64,000 bases of DNA, from contig CM069432.1 of assembly GCA_035610365.1 (NCBI GenBank), positions 180,653,027-180,717,026 of the forward strand. Direction: 5' to 3'. This stretch comes from Aquatica leii (Eukaryota; Arthropoda; Insecta; Coleoptera; Lampyridae). The translations under genes were made by a program, and so were the position numbers. Below are positions 45,625 to 55,800 of this stretch, in pieces. The notes beneath the pieces are model-generated. The model had not been told where the DNA came from and searched no databases. It worked only from the letters and a program-made list of their open reading frames with translations. The first letter of the stretch is position 1. Each line of letters begins with the position of its first letter.

Positions 45625-46649
45625 ATGAGGCTATCCATTTTTTCAGCAAACACTTCGATAGCCCTATTACGAGATGCCATAATTTCTTTATGTCTGATTT
45701 CTCTGCTCACTTCTCTAGTTTCGGTGCTTTTTTTGACCTCTCGCATGAATTGTACAACACCATCTTCCTTTTTTTTTCTTTTCTTTAACTGTTTTTCATT
45801 AGTGTCTTCCACATCTTCAAGTACGTCAGCGACATTATTTTCAGTACAAGAGGAAGCTAAAATGATAGTTCTATATCAATATCAAAAAGTGACCTATTGT
45901 CATTGTTTGAGAATTTCATTCAAACCTTATATCTATCGTAAGGTTTACAAATACAAGGTTTTGAGTTTATAATATTAACCTACTAAATGAAAGTAAATAA
46001 ATAAATTGCTTATAATTTAAAGTATCACTACTATTTTTCCAATAAATTTTACTTACAGTTAAGTCCTTTGATTGAAGATGCAGTTCCAATCGGGTGTACG
46101 TTATGTTTTTTTTCCAGAACCTCGTGCATCTCCTCAAAAAACTCAAATTTTATTCTTTCTTCTCCTGTACCACGATCGCCCATATTGTCTGCTTTTTTTA
46201 CATATCTTTTTTTTAGATATTGCCATTTATCTCTACACTGTGTGGCCGAAACATCGAAATCGTTTTTTTGAATTTCCGCAGCTACCATTCTCCAGACTCT
46301 ATCATTTTTCATTGTAGTAGACTTAAAAAAACTGTCAAATTTTTTTCGTAAATTAATTAAGAGGAGTGTTGCATTTCGACTCCAATATTTATCAGATTTG
46401 CTTTCTGTTGCTTCTTGCTGCGAAGAACATGTAGGAACGGTATCAGTAACTGTATTTTTAACAAAATCTTGTAAGGATTCATCGTAATTACAAAACTGCA
46501 GAGATCCATCTACAATCAATTATAAATTAATATTTACTATCTTAGATATTCATGTTATCACCGTTAATGTTTTGTAAACATATTTTATTATTTTGGATAA
46601 CTGGTTTGCCATCTTGCAAAAATATGGCATACGTGTCAAACTGCTCCAT
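45606..46649 (-). CDS. Harbinger Myb/SANT-like DNA-binding protein
   Basis: Three exons on the minus strand, 46649-46562, 46509-46057 and 45856-45606, with GT-AG junctions in matching phase, give 263 residues and a stop with no break. The start MEQFDTYAIFLQDGKP is followed by an acidic linker. The DNA-binding domain is a Myb/trihelix-like three-helix unit: ATLLLINLRKKFDSFF, VWRMVAAEIQKNDFDV, SATQCRDKWQYLKKRYVKKA. The C-terminus is Lys-rich and helical (KQLKKRKKKEDGVVQF, then SRNRAIEVFAEKMDSLIERI), probably for nuclear localisation and dimerisation. In this superfamily the partner binds subterminal DNA and recruits the transposase. The intact frame suggests recent function. Confidence 0.85.
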
Positions 46650-47151
46650 TTTAATGTAACAACTCTGTGTAACAATAATTACAGAATATAATAATAAGTA
46701 CGATAAGTACCTAATCATAAAGGTAATTTTTTAGGTTAACTTCTTTTTAAAAGATCGAATTGCGCATGTGCGGCGATTCTTTCCGCACTTTTGGCTGTGG
46801 CGATCTTGGAACACCTTCAAGCGAATAACCGGCTTTTTTCGAACGATTGACAGAATGTTCCTGTGGTAATAAAGTACCGTTTCTGAACGATTTGCGGTCA
46901 CCGTAGTAAACCTGGGTGATATTTCTGAACGCACTCCAGCTCACGAACTATCTGCGCTTTCACATTTCATTCCAGGTGTTCAAAAATTCTGCATTATCAG
47001 CTTATTTGATTTTTATTTTCTGCTGATTGTGTGTTTGTTGCTTTTAGGTGCTTTTAGTACTTATTATTTTTATATTGCTTGTGAACTCGACGACAGGAAT
47101 ATCTTTTATGATTTTGCAAATGATTGAGCAATTGAATTCGAATTAGTCACG

Positions 47152-48159
47152 ATGTCACAGTCGCAGTTTGATTTCAACAAGTAAGTCTTATTTGTTTTGC
47201 TTTTGCACATTTTTAAAATTGTTTTTATAACCTCACTTCAAATAACATTTGCCACAAAACTTGTATTGTAGAAAGATTATTGCGTTGTAATTTTAATCTG
47301 ATTGTCAGTATTAACTTTTTTTCGTAGGTTTGTTACAGCAAATCTTAAGAAAATTGGTAACCATTGAGAAAGATGTCAAAGAGATTAAGCGATCAGTAAG
47401 AATCACGGACAGCTCAACATCTGAATTCTTTAGCGTACCGAAACGTGCGCTATCGGAGATGCTACCGGCAAAAACCATTCTGGAATTGGAAAGTTTCAAT
47501 GAGAAACTTATGCAGGAAGATACAATAGGGCAAGTTGTAAGTAATTTATTTAAAATTCCTATTTGTTATCATGTGAACAATTATTTTCAAAATTCGTTGG
47601 TTTTTTTCTTATTTAATATTTCTTAAACTTACAGTTTCAAATACTTGTGCATTGATTACTATGTACATACGTTTTTACAAAAATAAATTAATTAACGGCA
47701 AAAAAGTTTTATTAAAAATTGATGCAATCACAAAAGAAATGAGGAATTCGTCGTAAAACAGAATTCATTTTTACAGTGTACTCACCTCCAAGTATTAGGT
47801 GGCAAAGGTTTGTTTGACACAACCAGAACAATTTTAGGAACAATAATTCATCAAGATTTGGCTGTCGAATGTAATTGGTCGGGAAAAAATAATAAGCCAG
47901 CTTTCAGCAAGTTTAAGAACGTGGTTCTTTTAATACTGGGTAAGTCTGTTCGAAAAGTAATAAAAATGCTAAAAATATATATTTAGGGGCAGTGAGGCAA
48001 CATAGTCTACTGAAAGACAATACACAAAAAGAAGTCGAAGACATCATCAAAGGTTGGTTTAGAACAGCAACTGATAGAAATGGCGGGAGAAGCAGACTTT
48101 CGAAGCAACAAATGAATCATCATTATGTAATTATACATTACTCGTTTTTTTTGTTTTGA
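47152..48159 (+). CDS. DUF4806-domain protein in element B
   Basis: Exons: 47152-47180 (MSQSQFDFN), 47328-47536 (LLQQILRKLVTIEKDVKEIK, then FNEKLMQEDTIGQVV), 47777-47939 (THLQVLGGKGLFDTTRTILG, then LAVECNWSGKNNKPAFSKFK) and 47987-48159 (VEDIIKGWFRTATDR). The last three exons join in phase and give the DUF4806 pattern: an LRRLVTIE-like helix, GG, TR-I-L, a central N-W-S-G-x-K motif, then a W-hydrophobic helix. Exon one is out of phase by one base with exon two, so the true first exon is uncertain or disrupted. The function of DUF4806 is unknown. Such proteins are multicopy in arthropods. The WPP-type N-terminal region is absent here. Confidence 0.65.
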
Positions 48160-48435
48160 TTCACATATGTAATCGTTTAACCTGTTTTTTTTCATTAAAT
48201 CTATTTTTAGAGGATTTGATATTGTTTTTATTTATAATAAACCACTGATGGTGTGAATGCGATACAGCATTGGCCCGCTGCTGGCAATAGTTTATTTGCC
48301 GTAAGTTGGCCGCCTAGCGGCCTGTGTCTCCTATTGATGTCGGGCCAATATATTTTGATGGCAAAGGCCCGACGTTACTAGTGACGGGTAAACTTTACTT
48401 TGCTACTTATGGCCCGTCACAAAATGTTTGCTGGG

Positions 48436-49868
48436 CTACGTAAGATACTAAAATTGTTTATGAAAAAACGAAATGAGTTATAATCACAATTGACAGTAAA
48501 GGTAACAAGAGAAAATTTGTAAGATACAAAAAAATCTTTATAAATCATAAAACTATTTTAAATTGCTATTCAATTTGCGTTCAAAACATTAATAATTGAT
48601 TAATATTGATATCACCAAGTTAAATTGTAGGTAATAATAAAAAATAGATAAACCGATGGCCGGTTGCGTAATTAAATCGTAGCTGTTGATTTGACAATAT
48701 ATGTCGTTAGCAAAACAACTATAATTTTGTACTTCACGACAACGACACTTGAATATTATCACCATTATTGAAACGTTAACAATGCTTTATGCAATGAGTG
48801 CCTTAATAATTTTCGTTCTTCTTACCGCTGGCTGCACATGAGACACTTCATATAGTATAGTTGCTTTCTATACTTTCTATACACTCTATTTTAACATTTA
48901 ATTTATCTTCTTATTAATATTAATTTTCGTAAAAAATATTGCTTTTGTTGTTATTAATAATAATAAAATCAAGTATACTTGTAGATTCCAATATTTCTTT
49001 TAGTGATATTTCTTGGCGGGAAATAATAACTGACTATCTTTGTTGCACATAGTACTCATTGCTTTTTTCGTCTATGTTGGTTATGAAACGTACTCAATTT
49101 TTGAGAAGATTTGAATTTATTAACTTTTTAAATGTTGAAAATTTACATTATTATGATTAAAATGAAATAACATCAAGTTGTTGATACGTTTCAACAAAGT
49201 TGTAATATATTTTTAGGTTTAGTTAAATCTCTACAATTCTAGTAGTAGTTATTTAGTAAGTAAACTACTAATTAAACATTTGACGCCCTCTATATTTTTT
49301 TACTTTTTATGGAATTGCATCACACATTTTGAGATTCACTGTTTTTAAGTTTTGACGGTTTTTAATTTGCAACGTTGATCACTTTTATTCTTAAAAATAA
49401 TTATATGTTTACATTCTTGTAATACGTCGTAAAATACATTTTAATCATATACCATTTTGAAATACATTTAAATTAAAGTTTATTAAGAGTTTGAAATTTG
49501 TGTTTGCCACCAAAAAGATTAATTCGAAAGTGCGCGGGTTCGACCATTGCTGAAAAGGTGCTGCCATCTTCATAAAGCGGCTTTGTGTCGATACCGTTGC
49601 GTTTGTATCCCAAAATTAGAATTTTAACAATTTTGACATTGATGCAAATATTCAAAAGTAAATAAAAAGGTCAGCCCGAGTTGGTTTTATTTAAATAAAA
49701 TATTGAATTGATGTAATACCACTTGTTACTGAAGATTTACTCCGTTTAACTGGCTGGTGTAATTGCAATGACGCATAATACATGAACGCTATTGCAAATT
49801 AAGGTAATGTTGCTTAGAATTATTGAAAAAGAAGTTATTAATTTTGTTTAATAGTGTGTAAATTAACC
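48436..49868. other. interval upstream of the host gene
   Basis: It should hold the promoter and 5' UTR of the gene starting at 49869. A GC-richer patch at 49500-49620 contains a 60-codon minus frame with no recognised features. An acceptor-like TTTGTTTAATAG just before the start codon (ending 49853) suggests an upstream non-coding exon. No TATA box can be assigned. Confidence 0.4.
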
Positions 49869-52800
49869 ATGGAAACGGAAGATATAAGTACAAAAAGTCC
49901 CGTTGTATCTAAACCAAAACCTGTTGGTTTAACCAATAGTCCCCAACCTATAATCGATGCAAATCCGAAGAGCGAGGATGAGTTACCTGAAGCAAAAACA
50001 AACTCACACGAAAACGATGATGTAAATTTAAACAAACCTACAGAAGATGCACCAATAACGGAAGATAAAAATGAAATTGAAAGTGGAGAAAACAAACAGT
50101 TGCACGAACCAAAACCTGATAAACAGCAAGGGCGTAAACGAAAAGCCAGTGAAATGAAATCACTTAATGAAAATTCTCTGGAAGATCCTCTTTCTAAAGA
50201 CAGGATAGGTTTGAAAGATGATGCACCTCATGAAGAGAAAGAGAATAAGTTAGTCGAAAAACCTAACGACGATGGTATGTCTTTGGAATTAAAAGAAATG
50301 AAAGATTTAGATACACAAACTTTAGGAAAAGGAAAACGAGCACGGATACCTAATAAACGATATAGTGATTTTCCATTAAAATCATCAAGATCATCGCAAC
50401 CAGAATTTATGGAAGTGGATGAGAAAATAAAAACTGGTTTAGAAAATGGTGAAACAAAAGAAATTGTTGATGGTGAAGTTGGTTCAAATCCTGATTTAAC
50501 ATTAAAAGATGATGTCTCAGAAAAATCGAGTTTGGGTAGTCCCAATGTAGTTGTTAAAACGAACGTTAGTCTTCGTGCAAATCGAACTGCTAGTCCTTCA
50601 ACGCCTGGCATGAAAAAATCTAAACTTCCGTTGGATTTGACTAACCCTAATTATTTAAAACCATTTCAATTTGGTTGGAAAAGAGAGTTAGTTTATCGCG
50701 CAACTAACGATGCTACAAGTAGTAAAAGGAATGGCGATATTTATTATTACACACCCAATGGAAAAAAAGTACGATCCATGCGAGAGGTGTCTGAAAATTT
50801 AAAAAATAAAGAACTTACACTAGACGATTTTACCTTTTTTAAAGAACCTTTAGGTCTAGATGATCCTGAAAAGGAAATTATAAGAGATGCTAAAATAAAA
50901 TCGGCGATTTCTACACCTTCTATAGTAAAAAAGAGTACCCCTAAACCTACGAGGACTCCCAAAGTTTCAAGTCCAAAATCTACACCTACAGATTCACCAG
51001 CCGAGGTTAAACCGAAAAATTCTCCTCGTAAAGCTGCATTTAAGGCAAGTATTTTTTACGTTGCATTTGTTTATTTAAAACTTAATGCATCAACAACCTT
51101 AAGGTTGTACCGATATCTGTATATTGACTTTCGGAACTCAAAATTTTTAGATTACTAACTGGTAGAAAAAAGCATTGTTAATTTTGACGATGTAGTCGAC
51201 TATATGCTTTGACACAACTGTGTCAGCTAACGACATAGTTAACTTCGCTTTATGCAATCGGACCTAATTGTTGCTTATACCTGATTGTTGTGATGAATTG
51301 TGTGTCAGCTGTAACTGTGTAAGTCTTAACCTTCTCATTCATGATGCCTTTTCCATGTCATTCTTCTTTTGTTACATTATGTTTTTACTTTATAACTTTT
51401 GGTGTTTAATACTTTTTACTATGTCAGTTTTTTTTATTGTATTGTTTATTTTCAGGTTCATTACTATTCTCTGATGTTCTCAATCAAATCAATAAATATC
51501 AGATATGGTTTAATTGCCGATGAACGTTTTTCTCAGAGCTGGTTCACTAAATTTGTTGCATTTTTTACTTTCGTCTCATCTGGTGTTTTTATTACTAGTT
51601 CGGTTGTTTGTTTCTTTATAATATGTACATATCTTGATATTGTCTATGATTTTTCTTTTATGTTATAATAATTCAGTATTTTAACATGCTTACAGAACTT
51701 CTTTTAGTACCTATTGAGGTATGTTGATTTTCAAGTTGAAGTGTTTCGTGGATTAGAGCTAAAAGAACGTTCTTTTAATTTGCTTATTTATCAATTTAAC
51801 TAGTCTCTTATTTAACGTTAACGTATACGTACTGGGAACAGAATACTTATTTTTTGTTTATTAAGCAAAAGTATTTAACATTCAATCCTTAATAATGCTG
51901 GGTATTAAAAAAACAAAAAAGGAGCATCGAAAAAAAAATTTTTTTGAAAGCGGTTACTTTTTTTAAAATATTTTTACAGCCCTTGAAATTCTCTTTACAA
52001 TAAAACAACTTATTATCATGGCAATTCTGGTCACAATAGTTTTTTAAATTTATTTTTATGTAGTCTGATAAATGCGAATAAAAACATCGAAATAAGAAGT
52101 AGTTTTAGAAAATAAATGAAAACTGTAACAGACAGAGCTATTAATTAAATTAAATTAAATGTTCAATGTGCCTCTGGTTCTTTTGAAGACATAATCCAGC
52201 TTTTCTTAGTAAATTTTTGCGGGCCTTTTGTAACATGTACGGAGAAATTTTTACGATTTTTGAGGTCTCCAATGTTGTCGGGAGTGGTGACATAAACCAT
52301 TTGTTTACGGTATCTCCAAACAAGAAATAACGAAATTGATAGATAGAAGGTACGGGACCACTATTTGCTATCCGATTATGACCAAACATTTGACGTAAAA
52401 CATCATTAACAGCTTTGAATTGCGTGTTCTCTTGCCGAAACCACATGATCACGCCAAATAGCTACTAGTGCACTATCCAACAAGTCATTAAATTTATTTA
52501 GCAGAAAGTTCCTGTACCTATTACCGGTAAGAGTTCTTTTATAAAAGTAAAGACCCAAAACAAAAGCATTCACCACACAGAGCCACACGCTGAAATCTGC
52601 ATGGTCGTATCTGTCTCGGATTTCTGTCATTCCAGTAGTGGTTATTTTTCCTATTTCAAGATTCCTTCTAAAACATGGCTCCAAACTATGGCCACATAAT
52701 AACAACCATAAGGGACACTTCTGTCGACGCCTTTGATATTGCAGTCTGGAAAATGAGTGACCTTCGGCCATTTTGAAAATAGTGTTGTAGCGCGAGATTT

Positions 52801-55800
52801 AATTTCTTTTAGTAGAATGCATTTTTTTAAACAACAAATCGATTATTTTAACTAACTAGATATATAATTGAAATATAGTTTAGTTATCTGTTTAAGCTGA
52901 CCACATTTGCAAAGTAATTGAAATTACTTTATCATCTTAATTATTGTTTGTTATGTATTTAAAAAAATTCTGACGATTTAAGAAATGCTTAAACTACAAT
53001 TTTCTTATCGGAAAAGAATGCTGTGGTATATTTAGTCTAGTCTGTGTTATTGGTATTATTTAGGTTGTTAACTCATTACACCGTACAGCTAAAAATATGA
53101 ATTTTAACATAAATATAAATTGAGTAATGACGTAATTTTTGTCACTATAATTTTCAACAAACGAAATTGTTTATCATAAGCATAATTGTTTGTATTGCAC
53201 TCAAGTACCGCATTTGTAAATCCTTGACGTTTATTTATCATAAAAGATGTAAATACAAAAGAATTCCAAATATAACTTAATTTGTCAGAAACAATAAACT
53301 CACGACCGCCATATTCTTATGTGTGCAAACTAGCACATGCGCTCTCAATTTTTTTGCGCGGGAAACTGCTGAGCGTCTCTTATGGTTGTTATTATGTGCT
53401 ATGGCATTGATTACATCATTGTGATTAATTAGCCAATTACAATATGCAATTCGTTTTTGCTGATAACCGTCATGTAGTCTTTGTACTAATGTAATTTTGG
53501 AGTCATTTTATGTTTTTTAGGATTGTAAATCTCTTGTAATAGGTAAATCCTAAATCGACCATTTCTTTGCGTATGGAATTTCGAGGATGCGCTCGGAAGT
53601 ATCCTAAAACAAGGACTTTATGGTTTTTCATAGTACCTCTCCGATGTTTTTCTCGCATTGGCACCCTAAAATCGTTTAGCGTAAATTTGCTTCTAGCCTA
53701 GTAAAAATTTGGGGATGTGGTTGTCGCCACTCTGTGACTAAACATTTAAATAGATTGCACTTGCCTTCAATTTATTATCATTGCAATAAAAACTTTTAAC
53801 ATATGAATTTTTTTTGTCATTTGTATTATGTAATTACGAATATTGAAGAATATTTTACCTGGTACAAACAATGCTCGTGACAACTAATTGTCAACTGTTT
53901 CTCTTTTTTTTTCTAATACTTTCTTATTTTGTTTGTTCTATTCGCATTTATCAGAATAAAGAAAAATGATTAAAAAACAGTATTGTGATTAGAAGTATAG
54001 TATAGAAGTTGTTTGGTATCATTCTAAAGAGAATTTTAAGCTCCTTAAGAATGTTTAAAAAACAAGTAATCGTTTGATTAAAAAAATGTTTGCTTTTGTG
54101 TACTTTGTTTTTTGACCATTCAACATTATTAAGCATTGAATGTAAAGTTTTTCTGCTTAGTAAACTTTTTTTCTATCTTATAATAAACTAAATATATTCT
54201 TGGACACGCGAAATCAATCATACTGTATATAGCATAATTCCTACAACCGTATTCCGTAAGGGTGGTTTCAACATATTTGAAATTTGATATTGTCAGCGTC
54301 TTTATTGCATTTCTGTTTTTAGTTTTTTTAAGTCATAATCATGGTTTTTGTATATCAGTTTTCTGAGTGCGAGATTCTAAATAGTCTACTGATGGTGCTT
54401 TAACTGTCAGGTGAATTGCATGTGAATTGCTTGTTGGTATTTGGTTTCGTAGATCGTAAAGTTCACCAAATCTGTCAACCCCGTCACATTTTTTGGAATC
54501 AGTCAAATTTTACGGCGCGTCTTTGAATGTGGTAATTATGACACTCATTTGCTTCATTAATTGTTTAGTTTTGGGGATTGTATAGTCATACAAGATTATA
54601 TTTGTAAGCTTTTTAGTTTATTGATGTTAGGCAAGTTTTTTTGCGAATCTTTGATGGATGGCGATCATTCCCTTTTTTAGCATCTTTGTTTCTCTCTGTT
54701 CTCGTCCAAATATCACATTTTGTGATGCGCCTCTTTTAGATTCTTATACAGATGTTTGTATCTATTTACTCCAGTTTATCTGATTTTTATATGTTACTGT
54801 GTTATGTATGTACAGTACACACTATGGGTGTTAAAGTTGAATTGTGTTTATATTGAATGCTACGATTCGTGTCAAACGTCAAGTTAACTTTAACAGGAAC
54901 TTGTGATTTACACCGTTAATTGTATGTTGGTGTGTATGTAATTTATATTTACAGCAGATGAGAAATTTTATTACACAAGTACTTAGTAAATAGTTTAAAA
55001 AGTTTAAAATAGAAATTTGTTTACGTTAAATCGCATTCGTCACTGAAATAGCCCTTGTTATCATCGAGACTTTTTCAATTGGATTGGTTATTGTTGTTAC
55101 TTTGGTTAAAACATGTTTCTGAAAGATTGTCTTTTCTGCGTAGGAGCTGTATTATATTTATTTTTCACAGTTGACAGTTTTTTTTCGATTCAATTGCTAA
55201 ATAGATTTTTTTAATTGTCAAATTTGTTATTGCTGTAAACCTGTAGTGGCATCTCTCTTGAACGTCCGTCTACTACGGGATTATACATTATAAAAAAACT
55301 AGACATTATTTATATAATACAAAAATATTAGTAAAAACATTTAAATTTAACTTAGGTACCTTGGTACACATTATTTGGATACATTACTGAATAGATCTGC
55401 GTTTATTTGGGTTATAACGCTACTATCTGGTTCTGCTACTTGTAATTCATCTTCTTGGATACTTATATTTGAAAGAGTTTTATTGGGAATAGGTTCTTCT
55501 ATAGCCAAATTACAATCGATACTAAATAATTCTCCAAGATGCTGTTCATGATTGTTAGTGTCACTTTTTAGTTATAAAATTTAGCCAGTACAGATAGAGG
55601 AATTTTTCCATTGGGCTTGTTGTCTCGTTTCCTAAACTTCGATTTTCGTCTAAAATTATTCGGAAACAGTTTCTTACAGTTGTGTTGGTTACCTGGTTTC
55701 ATGATTTTTTATCAAGTAGAGAGAAATTTATGTTCTTAACTAATTCATCAACGAAATTTCTATTTTTCCATGTTTACTATCAGGTGCGTTAATATCAAAG

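Larger units (their letters stand above)
43821..46937 (+). mobile_element. PIF/Harbinger DNA transposon, 3.1 kb
   Basis: Identical 16-base terminal inverted repeats GGAGTGCGTTCAGAAA (43821-43836, mirrored at 46922-46937). Between them are a DDE transposase on the plus strand and a Myb/SANT-like gene on the minus strand, convergent, which is the known two-gene plan of this superfamily. The usual 3-bp duplication was not resolved. The flanks show CTCGCGAAC and CTCACGAAC, which may be an extended imperfect repeat. Little decay, so the insertion is fairly young. Confidence 0.85.
43610..48435 (+). mobile_element. CCCAGCAAACA-ended element B carrying a DUF4806 gene
   Basis: The outer ends are exact 11-base inverted repeats CCCAGCAAACA (43610-43620 and mirrored at 48425-48435). 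Both ends are followed inward by CpG-rich subterminal sequence with GACGG and CGGCC motifs, unlike the AT-rich surroundings. Inside lie a Harbinger element (43821-46937) and a spliced DUF4806 gene (47152-48159). Without Harbinger the unit is about 1.7 kb with one gene. No clear target duplication (left GAGATCT, right CTACGTA). It could also be one large composite. Confidence 0.55.

Noticed and set aside
49473..49655. 60-codon minus frame upstream of the host gene in a less AT-rich patch
   Set aside because: The sequence looks non-random but no family is recognised and no splice partner was found. It is not called as a gene.
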